This document shows positions 22,387-33,788 of a stretch of DNA of 64,000 nucleotides, piece by piece. Position 1 is the stretch's first letter. The number at the start of each line of letters is the position of its first letter. The translations under genes and the position numbers were made by a program. This DNA comes from Tethya wilhelma. Its lineage: Eukaryota; Porifera; Demospongiae; Tethyida; Tethyidae. Location of the stretch: the NCBI GenBank assembly GCA_964030475.1, contig CAXIPT010000008.1, positions 2,418,141 through 2,482,140 of the forward strand. The letters are read 5' to 3'. The notes under the pieces are model-generated. The model was not told the origin of the DNA. It did not search any database and saw only the letters and a list, made by a program, of their open reading frames with translations.

Positions 22387-23263
22387 ACACCACCATGCGT
22401 ATTTAAATCTAATGCAATTGGAGTAATTTTGTATTGTTGTTTACATTTGGGTTATTGATTACATTGATAGAATTTTCCCCCTGGTGAGAAGTACATTGCT
22501 TTACATCCCTCAACAGAAACTACTAGCACCCATGCTCTCAATAGAAGAGGTATGAGCCCACTGTGAAAGATCTAGCATTACTAAATATTTTATATTGTCC
22601 TAGATGAAGTGTTCAGACAGGTTATTGAGATGGTTGAAAGTGGAGAATTGCCAGATGCCTCTACAAAGATCCCAGGAGTTGCTGTTATCCCCCTTTCCTT
22701 TCAGTCACTAGCTCCTAGTGAAGGTACTGTACACATCGCTGACATGATTAAAGTTTTTTTGTTTTTTTATTTCCTATTCTTTTGCTGGTGCAGCTTTGAC
22801 TCTGAGAATTAATCCAAAGCTTGAAGGGGACACTGTGAAATCAAGCAGAGATTCACTATCAATTGATTCAGAAGTGATAAAGCCTACCAGTAAAATGAAG
22901 TCAATTGTTCAAAATCAACCTAAAGGTATGGTACCATGTTGGCCCTCAGTGGTGGAGCATGTTGAGTAACTTGATGTGTCAGCTTGGAGATTAGCGGTGG
23001 GTGTGCTGAAGTACTTGGTTTTGCTCCCAAGTTTTGTGTCCTGGTATAAAGCTATCAAATCTCAATAATCATTTGATGCTCAAACTTAATTAGCAGACAG
23101 CTGTAGTATGTAAAGTTATTGCTGTGGTTTTTGTGACATTGTACTTGGGGTTGTGTATTATTCATATACTGTAGAATCATCAGATTCTGAAACTGAGATT
23201 GACAACAGTACAAGGCCAAGTAAACAATTAGAAGAGGATGATTTCTTTTTAACAGAGAATTAA
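19826..23263 (+). CDS. rRNA-processing protein EFG1-like
   Basis: Exon 1 (19826 to about 19937) gives MPRTRRSRETDSASGGHMPK followed by SVRRQIRDTKRLLAR, typical of the start of the Efg1 family. Exon 2 has LPETVKLSKERVLKSLHDEL and KYRRIKFF, exon 3 RNKICKHLKRKVKEY, then RKQILMEVSQLRMELNYID joins NFPPGEKYIALHPST. The last exons end in an acidic SSDSETEIDN ... LEEDDFFLTEN at 23263. In yeast Efg1 acts in early small-subunit rRNA processing in the nucleolus; the same role is inferred here. The 2-kb intron between LNYID and NFPPG (about 20426-22468) holds an inverted-repeat element and an ATT microsatellite. The stop codon is 17 bp from the facing TIR receptor stop, so the 3' UTRs almost certainly overlap. 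Confidence 0.85.
21187..21906. mobile_element. Inverted-repeat element rich in TTTTGGTCC / GGACCAAAA
   Basis: The left end carries ATTTTGGTCCTGATAATTTT and several GGACCAAAATTTGC or TTTGGTCC blocks (21187-21365). The right end (about 21835-21906) carries GGACCAAATTTATTGC and CCGGACCAAAATTTTCTTG, the same blocks inverted. No transposase frame is visible, so it is best read as a non-autonomous element of about 0.7 kb in the EFG1 intron. Confidence 0.65.
22305..22384. repeat. Palindrome followed by (ATT)n microsatellite
   Basis: CAAGGAGCGTGGCGAGCGAA pairs with GCGAGCCACACTCCTTG as a near-perfect inverted repeat (22305-22341). A run of about 14 ATT units follows to 22384. This looks like the 3' end of a small repeat element with a microsatellite tail. 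Confidence 0.75.
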
Positions 23264-23280
23264 GACATCTATGTTTGTTT

Positions 23281-26038
23281 TTAAACTGGACTGGCAGTCG
23301 TAAGATTATCAGTTAGCAGGTTGATTGTGTCTTCATCACCACTGTTTGTTGTCTTTCTTTTGAACCTCCTCTCTTTCTTTGTCTTCATTTCCATACTCTT
23401 CTTTATTGATTTGCCTGTAGCAAAAAGAAATCACCATTATCCTGTACCATCTGAGTTTATTCAGACTCAAGAAATTACCAAAGTTTAACTTCTTTACAAT
23501 GTCATTATGATCTCTTGGTTTTCTTTGGTCTACTGTGATTGGTCTCAGCTGTCGTAACACTGGAGGACACTGTCCTTCTTGGATGACCACTGGCACCACA
23601 CGACGGTATCTTCCTTTGTATTTGTTGTAATGGCTGTCCACTCCAAAGTTAAGCTCTTTTTGGCAAAAATCTGATTTGTGAAAGTGTTCACTGCAAATGA
23701 ATACAACCCTCCGGCTTATTTGTACTGCTCTCAGTATATTTTCACTTATTGTTAGACCAGCTATAAAGTCACTGTGATGCCAAAATACTAGATACCCATT
23801 TCTTTTCAGAGGGCTGTAGAAAAAGTTTTGAACAAACTCTTTGTCCTCATCGGCGAATGAAAGAAAGACATCATATTCAAAGCCTAAATGCATGGGGTGA
23901 GGGTCTGTCAATTCATTGAAACATTCAATCAGTCTATAGCTGCACCCTTACCATTAGCTGGAGGTTCTTGTTGGACAATACCAGATGCTCGTAATAGCTT
24001 TAGAGTGCAACCAGTGACAAGTATGATGATACATGTCACAAATCCAGCAATACCTCCAATGATAGCATAGCTGTTGAGTGGATGAGAGCAGGAGACTCCT
24101 TTTATTAGTGAGCTGTCATCTATTGTAGAGAGATATACTATAGGTAATGACACTCAAACATAGTAGATGAGTAATTACAAGCTAGGTTCTCAGAATCTCT
24201 GTGAGGATGCTGTTGCTCCATAACAAGTGACTTATTATGTTGACGACCTTTACCAGACCTTTTTTATAAAAGTTGTGCATGTTTAAAATAATAAAAATTG
24301 TCACCCTGATAATAGCTGCACGAAGAAGGGTCTGGGGATAAAGCTACTAATATAGTGTTACATGGTCACATACAAAACTTACCAAGTGTATATCCATTAC
24401 TGTATGCATATCCAATGTTGTGACCATATGCAAATATGGTTGCTCCTAGTTTAGCACATGGATAGCTGTTGCTGAAATTAAACACCAACATTTTTTCGCT
24501 TGTATTGAATGCACTTGCGTTGATGTGAATCTGAACAGTTGTGTACTGGTCAATTGAGTGGACTGTGTATGAGTCAAAGTGTTTATAGTGTTCAATAGGT
24601 ACTGAATATTCTCCGTCATACACCAGTATTCCATAAGGGTTGTAGTAGTTCCTATGAGTCACCAATGTAATGTGGTATCTAGTTGTGAATGCACGAGAGA
24701 GCAATGAACTTTGTTTGTATGTGTACCATTCTTCTGGTTGTACTGTCATTGACCAGATTGGTTTGCCTTCAGTAGCAGAGTATGCCTCATACAGCACAAA
24801 GATTGGGTGTGAGCTGTGTATTATTATACTAGTTGTATTTCTCTGCTGGTCTTTTGTGAGTTTAAAATGTAAATGCTCCCCGATTTCAACACTAAAGCGT
24901 CTCTCTGAGATTACTTCTTCCTTGTAGTATCCCACAATACAAATATTAGCAGTTACGTTTGATGTCTGTATATGAAACACAGCTACTAAATTGTCTGAAG
25001 GATAAAGGTATTGTATATGTAGCAGATCGGCAATAAATGTCTTCCCCCACTTCATTGTTGGTGGGATTTGCTGTACTGTAGTTGCTATAAAACTGAATGG
25101 CTTAGTTTCTCTGGCCCATGGCTGAGTGCTATTGCATTGAACTTCGGCTGTATATACTGCAATGTCAGCAGAAGATGTGATGGTTGTTCCAGTCATTGTC
25201 ATTGCTCCACGTGAACACTGTGTTGTAATGACTTGCAGCCACAGCACATGAAATCGCTGCAGACAGTGGACTGTGCTTGTTTCATTGGCTAGTAAAATGT
25301 CTATCAGAACTTTTTTGTTGTGCACAGTGTACATGTAGGCATCTACTGGTGTTCTTATTCTGATATCTGTACAGTTGTGAGTTCCCATTATTGCGATGCC
25401 ACTAGTGTTGTTCGTTCTAGTGCTCCCTGTCAGAATAAGGTACTCAAAATTACTGAGCCTGTCATTTTCAATCATTTGACTGGGCAAAGCACTGTAGATA
25501 TGCACATGGTCTGAACCTTGCTCGTTGACAGTGAGTAGTATAGATGGCGCATCTTTGACATAGCTGTATAGTCCTGTCACCATTTCACTGTGGTCACATG
25601 TTCTATTTGATAGTTCAAGAATATCTCTTGATGGTGTTTCATCACAGTAGTACTGCTGGCAAGTGTAGTATGTTCTAGCATTGGGGTTTGGTTCAATCAG
25701 TTTGAGAGTTCTCAGCTGTTGTATTGAGTGTTGGAGTCGTAGGATTACCCCAGAGTAGCCTCCAATTTGAAATACATTAATATCAGCATTGTATTCAGGT
25801 AGTTGAGTAAAATAAAAACTCAGAGACTGTGTTGCTGGTGCTTCACCACAGTTTTTGTATGGAAATATCATTGGAAATCCAAACACAGATTTATCCCCGG
25901 CCATACCTGATACATAATAATGTAACACTATTAGAGCTTCCAGTATACTGTAGTTGCATGCTTACCTGGTTGGTTAGATCCAAAGTATAGTAGTATTACA
26001 AGTACAACTTGAGGAAATGGTTGCTTTATTTCTGCCAT
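23281..26038 (-). CDS. TIR-domain receptor A with IgGFc-binding-like ectodomain
   Basis: The signal-peptide exon starts at 26038 (MAEIKQPFPQVVLVILLYFG). One large exon (about 25908-24380) encodes an ectodomain of about 510 residues with many N-glycosylation sequons. ITSSADIAVYTAEVQCN plus VQQIPPTMKWGKTFIADLL are features of the IgGFc-binding (FCGBP N-terminal) family. The next exon carries one TM helix, IIGGIAGFVTCIIILVTGC. A 47-bp intron then leads to a cytosolic TIR domain: YDVFLSFADEDKEFVQNFF (box 1), RRVVFICSEHFHKSDFCQKE (the Cys-x-x-Glu region where TIR NADases carry their Glu), and RRVVPVVIQE (box 2). The last exon is a basic tail, MEMKTKKERRFKRK, ending at 23281. It is a complete type I receptor, presumably in innate recognition. 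Ligand and whether the TIR signals by adaptor or NAD cleavage are unknown. Confidence 0.85.
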
Positions 26039-26258
26039 ATTGAAAATGGAACTTAATCACTGTCTATTTTAACTCTCATTGTGTACATAAATCACTAAAA
26101 GCATGTGATTACATTGAACAGTGTCTCATCCCTTTTGTTGATGGTGTGCAAGACATAACACCATAGGTGTGTCATCGCTTTTGGCCAGCTATGGCAATAT
26201 AGTGTCTTGCTTGGTTTACAAATTTAATACTAGAAACAGTTCAATACATAATTCTTTG

Positions 26259-28969
26259 TCAGAGAAAGCTGTCTAAAGGAATTTCTCTTTGCAAAGTATG
26301 CTGTTCTTTTGGTTGTCCTGCAATGTAATGAATTTGATGAATAATTATTGTTGATAGTACACCATGAGTGATACAGAAGACTCACCTAAACTCATTATCA
26401 GTTTTGTTAGTAGTTGACATTCCTCCTGCAGACTTAGCTGTCTTCGTTTCACTCTAATTTGAGTGTACTTCTTGAAGTGATCACTTGCGTACTCTTCTTC
26501 TATGACAACAGGAACTATTCTCCTCTGCTTGACTCTGGCTTGCTCGTCCTTGCAGTATGCCACTTCCCTTTCAACATTATTGAAGTACTTGGTGCATACA
26601 AACACAACCTTTCTACTGATTTCCATTGCTTCTTGTGTGTCCTCTATCACGTTGTTCCCTGCTATAAAAAGATGTGTAGTGGTGTCATAATGCCAAAGAA
26701 CCTTGTACCCTTTCCTTGTCAGTGGCTCAAAGATATAGTGCCTCACAAACCATTCGTCTTCATTCATAAACAACAAGAATGCATCATAATCATAATAATC
26801 TGAGAAAGAGAGAATAGGCATAGAATTTGTGCAATTTTATGTCTCTCTTGACTGGATTAATTTTGTCTTACCTGGGTCTGGATCCTCTGTTGGTTGGATC
26901 TGAAGGAATCCTCTCTCAGCACCATGTTTATGTCGTCTTCTCTTACAGTAACAAAGTATGGCTGAAACTATTACTACTAAAGTTAGCACCACTGATGAGG
27001 TGCCTAATACACTTCCTTCTAGTTGAGGTCCCTCTTTCTGCTCACATTCCAGTATGGCTAAGTCTTCAGTCTCTAATGATTTGTAAGATGATGTATGCAA
27101 GTCACACTATACTGCTACGTGTGTCTGTGTGTACACTTACTGAATGAGTATCCATTGCTGTAGCCATAGTATAGTTCTTGGCTGTATGTGAAAATGGTGA
27201 CACCAAGCGCTACTTTAGAGTTAGAATGCCGCACAAGTAGATGTGTTTCGTTTGAAATTCCTCCAAGATTTGTTCCCTCCAAGTAGAGCACCATGTAGTC
27301 CTCATTGGAGGATGTTTTCCCATTGAATCCATTGTGCGTATGCAGTAGTGTTGGTTCACAGAACTCATTGCCTTTAGATATCAAAATATGTTTGGGGTCA
27401 TATGCACCTTTTGGTACTACAATACCAATGTGATACTTGTATTCCACGTTTGGAGTTGGATGACTCAAAATAACCAGTTGTATATTGTTGTACCACTCAA
27501 AAGGCTGCAGTAGCACGGAATAGTGTGGTTGGTTGGTTGCGATTGTGCTAATGTCGTAAGTTACCAACACTGGTTTTGATGCCTGAATGTCAATGTGGCT
27601 TACTCCTGTTTTAAATATTGAATAATTGTTGTGCAGAACTTCACCCTTGGCAATTCCATACAGTTGCTCAACATTGGCAGACTTCTGAGCATCAATGTAG
27701 TGATATGTAATTGAGACATTAGTTCTGTCATGAGATATGAGAACTGAAATGGTAAACGTCCAAATCCTGTCGTTTGGCAAAATCCTCATTTGTTGAGTGT
27801 CCAGCATAAATCTAGTCCCCCATTCTCTCCTTTCTGGCATCTGATGAATAAGTTGGGACTTATAGCTAAAGTCTAGCGAGCTATTGCACTTTGCTTTGTT
27901 TGTAAACACCTGTATGGGTTTATTTGATGTGATGGTTGTACCACTCAGAGTGTGCGGTGTACCCCTGTCATTAGTGGTGCAGTGTGATACAACGGGCTCC
28001 AACCACACTACTTCTTGAGCACAAAAACTATTGACCAACTGTTTTTTGCCATTCTCAGCATTAACTTTTGTTTTCTGCTTGGCATTTCTCACCATCATTA
28101 CATCACTGTGTATCTCTATTGTAATGTTTGTGTCATTGTGAATGCTTTGTATTGTGACACCTCCTACTTCACTGCCACATTGTAGTGGACCAAACAGTAC
28201 ATCGTACTGATATAATATTGCCAGTGAATTGTTGACAGTTGATGCTGATGGAAATGCAGCATATGATTGATTAAACTCATACCCACTGAGAAGCACTATC
28301 ATTGAAAACGTAGGGTTGTCTACCTTAAAATGTACACCAAATACTTCATTTTCACAAAGGTAACATAAATCTATGGGATTTTTATGCTGCAAGCTCTTTG
28401 AAGCTATGTGGTAGTCATATGAATGACGGTCTTTGATGACATAAGGACCATCTGCAACCTGGGGTGATGCCAGTAAACTACAGGTACTTGATATGGCATT
28501 TATCTCAAGCGATCCTGGATTGATGACGTTGTATTGTTGGGAAGACAAATGAAAACCGTACTCAGTTGTGTGCTTAGGTGTGCACAATGAACTGCAATTT
28601 CTGTATTGAAGCAGAATTGGTATAGAAAAACTTATGGTTGCTTCTTTTTTGTAGAGAAAGAGTTGTTGAATTTCTTCAGTACTTCCTGACACATAATTAT
28701 GATAAAGCATTTATTATAGAGGTTATTGGCATGGTGATTTGGTTTAGTGTTTAGCATACAGTGATGCAATAATTATGCCTGAGCTGATAGATTATTGAAC
28801 CATGCACTACCATGACTATGATTATTAGCTTTACGAAGGGCTAACTTTTTGAAGGCTAACCCTTGAGCAGACATTCAATATGTAGTATTATAATACCTGC
28901 TGGCAAAACACCTGTGGAAACCAGAAGCAGTAGATACAGAATGACTGCATTAACTTTTCTTGTTGCCAT
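26259..28969 (-). CDS. TIR-domain receptor B with IgGFc-binding-like ectodomain
   Basis: Tandem paralogue of receptor A with the same exon plan. Signal exon at 28969 (MATRKVNAVILYLLLLVSTG); large ectodomain exon (about 28690-27140) with ITSNKPIQVFTNKAKCN and HQMPERREWGTRFMLDTQQM; TM exon with VVLTLVVIVSAILCYCKRRR; then a TIR exon beginning DYYDYDAFLLFMNEDEWFVR. A short last exon, QPKEQHTLQREIPLDSFL, ends at 26259. Ectodomains of A and B are clearly related in order but strongly diverged in sequence, unlike the nearby P450 pair. The TIR alphaC region reads VFVCTKYFNNVEREVAYCKD instead of the SDFCQKE of copy A, so any catalytic Glu would be displaced. A start to signal spacing and transmembrane segment consistent with a complete receptor. 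Expression-dependent role in microbe recognition is inference. Confidence 0.85.
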
Positions 28970-29740
28970 TTTTTCATGATTTCACAACAGTTTGAGTATG
29001 AACAAGCTAGAGCGTATATTGTGAATGTGGAAATTTATTTTGTACTGTAGCTTTCATATATTAGCTAGGCGGGGTTGTGAGTCCAATTGTTATGTATGCA
29101 CTTCAACAAGCTGAAGACATTACACTTCTTAGTTTGTAGGAGTTGTACTGCATGTGTATGGTCACAGTGCTGAGTCTAAAATGCAACAATGGGCTACCTG
29201 TCTATGCAAGCTAGAACTGACCATGCAGTGTTTTCTACTGGCCTGCCAGAATTTTGGTAACTCTACTCCTATAATGACATTTTCTTATTAATGTACTTTT
29301 GTGGATGATTATCTTGGCCTTGGATTTCTACTCTTGTTTCATAGTGTGATCTTGTTGCTGAGCAAACCACTAGGAAGGCTAAGTACATGCACTATTAGCT
29401 AGACAGATAGTAATGAGGTGATCACTTAAGCTTGTAAACTTGTCCACTGAAGTAATTTTATAAAGATAAGGTTTCAGGTTGTCTTGTCAATATTCACCTG
29501 TTGCCTAATCTTTCACAACCGTGAGGCCTTGCACCATGCAATGAAGGAAGAATGTGTTCAGGTGAAATTTCACTCCAGATTCAGTTATGTGGTTTAACCT
29601 TTGTGTTTGTACTATGCTATAATTAGCACAATACTGTATATTGCAGCCATTTTCTCCTACCTATACTGCCAAATTTTCTTGTAACATTATCTTTGACAGG
29701 CAGCTTATAGCAGCGATGCATATATCTATGCTTATTGTGA
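28970..29740. other. Divergent intergenic region, TIR receptor B / GPCR
   Basis: About 770 bp between two genes reading outward. It is AT-rich and shows no exon, no clear repeat and no conserved promoter box that I can identify. Confidence 0.5.
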
Positions 29741-31207
29741 ATGCCTGATCTCAGTGAGTGCTATAAGTATAGTAATGTTGAGAAGACCAAGTCTCAGATG
29801 AATGGTACCAGTAATGGATGGAACATCTCAAATGGAAGCTACTCTATAGAAGATTGTCTTGTTGAAAATTTTGGTAAAACTACTGTAGATTGCAGCAACT
29901 GTTTCAGTGTGAAGGATACTCCTGAATGGATGCTAGTAATTCATGCAATGGTGATTTTTGTTTTAATTGTTGTTAGTATTGTCAGTAGTGGCTTAGTTCT
30001 GTTGTTGGTTGCAAAGTACAAGAAACTCAGAACACATGCTGTATTCATCAGCCTCAGCATTATCCTTGTTGATTTAGCTCTAGTATTCAGTTATCATTTT
30101 CCAGCGTTTGTGAGTACAGTGACAAAACGTTGGCTATTTAAATTTGAAGGATGCATGATGTTTGGATTTCTCTCTGTTACCTTCGGATTAATCCGATGGA
30201 ATTCTATGGCAATTCTTGCCATTGATCGTTTCTGTACCGTTAGATTTCCATTCTCGTACAACAAACACAAGAAGGCTATTCTCATAATACTGACTGCAGT
30301 TGCATGGGTTATTCCAATGCTGTTCAGTGCTACAATATTATTTGATGGATTTTCAGCAAGTGTTTCATTTCGACAAAATGTTCCAACATGCTTGTTTTAC
30401 GCTCCGACTCTGAACAGGGGATTATTATATTCTAGTATCGTCAATACACTATCCTTTTGTACTGGAGCTGTGATACCAACCATTCTCTATATCTGGCTTT
30501 ACTATAGAGCCTGGAGATTAAGGCTGAATGCAACCCAGTTAGGAGAGCTGTCGGTGCAAATAGCTGACAGTGTGATCAGCTTGCCACTTGGACAGCGTCG
30601 GCGGGAAAACAATACTCACGAAACACGAGCCCTTCTTATGTTTGCTCTTATTTTTATCAGCCTCTTTGTGACAGGGATACCAACGTATCTTTTTCAAACC
30701 ACGAGATGGATATCGTTAGCATCTTGGTGTAAAATTCCCATTTTGGTACATTTTATAGCTGTTGATATATTCCAGTCTGTGACAGTACTTGACCCAATTC
30801 TCATTCTTAGAGACAGAGACTTCCGTTTACATCTCAAGCGCCTCTTTTGTGGTAGACCCACCACAGTACATATAGCAACCATTGAAACAAACCCCGATGC
30901 ACTTGAATATGAACAATTGGAGTTCAGATCAGCAAGATCCAGAACATCAAGTATAGTTTCCCTATCTCACTTCAATGATACCGTTCGAAACGGTTTTAGA
31001 CTTCAAAAGGTTACGGAAGAAGATGAAGAAACTAATGGAGACTTTACAGATGAATGGACACTCTACTACAAGAACACAAATTCATCTATACCTTTTATTG
31101 TTGTTAGCTACAGGAAACGACCATTGGGTGAGAGGTACAGAACTAAGAGTGTTGTTACCAATGGAGACATTTGTAATCTCTTACGTACACGTGCGTTGTC
31201 ATTTTGA
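29741..31207 (+). CDS. Class A (rhodopsin-family) orphan GPCR, intronless
   Basis: A 488-residue protein in a single exon. The extracellular N-terminus has sequons NGT, NIS and NGS and two Cys pairs. Seven hydrophobic segments follow: IHAMVIFVLIVVSIVSSGLV (TM1), FISLSIILVDLALVFSYHFP (TM2), TM3 ending AILAIDRFCTVRFPF, ILIILTAVAWVIPMLFSA (TM4), TM5 near NTLSFCTGAVIPTILYIWLY, ALLMFALIFISLFVTGIP (TM6), and TM7 with VTVLDPILILRD. The DRY motif is DRF and NPxxY is replaced by DPILI, so the receptor keeps the family plan with altered activation switches. Helix 8 (HLKRLFCG) has a Cys suitable for palmitoylation. The tail is Ser/Thr-rich. The ligand is unknown. Sponges have large lineage-specific families of such receptors. 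Confidence 0.88.
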   Translation: MPDLSECYKYSNVEKTKSQMNGTSNGWNISNGSYSIEDCLVENFGKTTVDCSNCFSVKDTPEWMLVIHAMVIFVLIVVSIVSSGLVLLLVAKYKKLRTHAVFISLSIILVDLALVFSYHFPAFVSTVTKRWLFKFEGCMMFGFLSVTFGLIRWNSMAILAIDRFCTVRFPFSYNKHKKAILIILTAVAWVIPMLFSATILFDGFSASVSFRQNVPTCLFYAPTLNRGLLYSSIVNTLSFCTGAVIPTILYIWLYYRAWRLRLNATQLGELSVQIADSVISLPLGQRRRENNTHETRALLMFALIFISLFVTGIPTYLFQTTRWISLASWCKIPILVHFIAVDIFQSVTVLDPILILRDRDFRLHLKRLFCGRPTTVHIATIETNPDALEYEQLEFRSARSRTSSIVSLSHFNDTVRNGFRLQKVTEEDEETNGDFTDEWTLYYKNTNSSIPFIVVSYRKRPLGERYRTKSVVTNGDICNLLRTRALSF

Positions 31208-31273
31208 TTACTGGTTCACAATTAGATTTAAACTACTTTGAAATTCATATCATGTTACGTTATTGTCTATCAN

Positions 31274-31855
31274 GAACAGTTGAATGTATCGTTCCCAGCT
31301 TGATTTGTAATGAGAAGAGAAATAAAATGTTTCACCAACTTTTGGTCCCCAGTCTAATCGAGTTCCTTCAAAATCAGGATGCTTTGTAAGATATTGATAC
31401 AATGACGAGGTGCCTGCCTTCCTTGCTCCAACAATAAACAGTGTAGGGCAGTCAAAGTGAATTGGAGTGAAGTTTGCATTCTGTTGTAGCATGACAGATT
31501 CTGGAGGACACATGTTTACATCAAATTTAACCTCACTTCCGAGTCGAGTTCTAGTTTCTATGATATGGTTTTGATCCAAGTGAGGCACTGCCGTTGCAAT
31601 TTGTTGGTAGTGCGCTCTTCTCTTCCGCTGCTGATCTACATCCTCCCGGGTAAGATGACAACTGCAGCAGTGATGGAGATGATCACTATAACTGTCAGAA
31701 TCATTTATGGATTTCTCTGATAATGATGAGGTTGTGATTGGAGGTTTGTCTTGTATTATTACAGTGTTATTGCTTGTGCTGAGGAGTACTAGTGCACCAT
31801 TGAGGATGAAGATGCAAGAGAGAATGTAGAGAAACCATTCCAACTTAGTAGTCAT
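31274..31855 (-). CDS. Golgi sulfotransferase, N-terminal part, cut by assembly gap
   Basis: A type II membrane topology: short cytosolic MTTKLEW, TM anchor FLYILSCIFILNGALVLLST, then a stem. The PAPS 5'-phosphosulfate-binding loop is FIVGARKAGTSSLYQYLTKH, and the following GETFYF segment is typical of heparan/chondroitin-type sulfotransferases. The frame runs into an N at 31273 after RYIQLF and cannot be followed; roughly the C-terminal 200 residues, including the 3'-phosphate motif, are missing. Across the N lies the GPCR 3' flank, so the rest was probably lost in the gap. It is head-to-head with the CLC gene (271 bp). The acceptor sugar cannot be told. Confidence 0.8.
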
Positions 31856-32126
31856 TCTGATCTATGCCTATATGGTTAGAAGAAGTGCATGCCGTTAGAT
31901 TATAAACATGCAGAAAGTAGCTTACCATAGAGTGGAGGTTTCTTGTTGAAAGGGGGTGGTACAGCTGATCGATTCAAAAACTTAATTAACCCAACCAACT
32001 CCGCCCCCCTTAGCTTAGCTTGTGCACCGTGATCATGTGACTACTCTACAACCTTTGGACCGACCTTTAACTGTAGTAAACGTTTTCCTGTTTGGAGCTC
32101 AAAGCTCGGCACCAAGTGGACTAGTC

Positions 32127-33689
32127 ATGGATACCGAGAGTCTTTCATCGGTGTCTTCAGATGAAGACACGTATCCTATAAATGACGGTCGGATGATAGA
32201 TATTCTACGTATTGGAAGAAAGAAGCAGCATACTGTGGAAGTCACAAGGAGTGATAGTGCTGTCAACTCTAGATCAAAACCAAATGGCCATAATGGACCC
32301 ACACCGACGACCCCTATTAATGCAGGTAAGAGGGGGAAAGGTGGCCCATTTTATACTAGCAAGTGAGTATGTAAGTAGTATACTACACGGTATAAATCTC
32401 TCACCAGCAAGACTAGTAAGAGTAGGGCCTGGGGAATCGTATGTGTAATATCCACATGATCCCAACTTAGTGTTTGTGGAATAAATTTTTGGTTGGAGAG
32501 TGGTCTAAGTACAATCTGAGCTAGATCGTTCCCGCATAAATCTATGCACATGTAACTGAATAACCAGCTCATAGATGTCAAGAATGACGGGGGGGGGGTT
32601 GCCACCAGCCATGTGTACGTGCTCACTAAAAGTGAGTACTCGTGAGAGCTTGCACAATCACTTTTACTATCACTAAAGAGAGGCTTAGACACAAGGCTAG
32701 TGGCCGGATATCTCGTTTAATGGACAAGTACATAGCATTATGATTTAGAGAGATGGCAACTCTTTCTTGTGCATACAGTGTAAGAATAGAGTACTGTAAT
32801 GTTTTCAAATGCTGAATGGCAGTGACATTGTGCTAACAACCAGCTTGAATCAGGTGACAGTCTAGTCCATCACTAATGTGATTAAGCAAGCATTTCTTAA
32901 AAGTGCCTCAGCAGTATGTTTAGTTCAGCTTTAACTCATTCTAGTTTAGAGCGATGACTGTTAGAAGAGAAAATAGTTAATGCTTTTGTGAATAATATAG
33001 AGTTTTGTTCAGTATTTAAGCACCTAAGATACTTGGATGAATTCATCAAGGGGACAGCTGAAGTTGAAGCAGGGTAATGTGGATGATAGCTTGAATTCTG
33101 TACTGGTTATTATGCACGTACATCATGCACACACATTAGCACCACCTGAGGACTCTGATGTTGAGATCTTGCCCTTGGGTGATGGAGACAACAACCACAT
33201 AAACTACCAATCCACTAATGATATAGCTGATGCCAACAGTCACTCTCCATCTGTTTCACCTCGACCAGTCACAACTACCAACAGCACACAGTCACGTGAA
33301 TATGAGCTACCTAAAGAGCCAAAGACGTATGTTATTAGATTTAATGTACTCTTTGCATACAAATGTCACTCTGTCTGCAAATGAATGCTATGCAAGGCAT
33401 ACATATGAACATGACCATTGATACTACTGACATTCACAGTGTGTGTGTACACACTCCACACACTCTTGAATCAGCTATTATGATGATTTCCACACCATTG
33501 ACTGGGTGAGAGACAGGAGCAGAGATCGTGTAAGACACAAGAGACTCAACAAGAACAGGAGGCTCAGCTGGAAAGGGTGGTACCAGAAGTTCTGGGATGC
33601 AGGTTCAGGATGGCTCATAGTGTTCCTTGTGGGGGTTAGCTCTGGAATGCTTGCAGGTATCTCTCTCCCTCTCTCCCTCTGTTTCTTTN

Positions 33690-33788
<99 letters not shown>

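Noticed and set aside
33478..33787. Frames rich in VCVCVC or EREREE over CT/CA repeats
   Set aside because: Microsatellite artefacts within a CLC intron.
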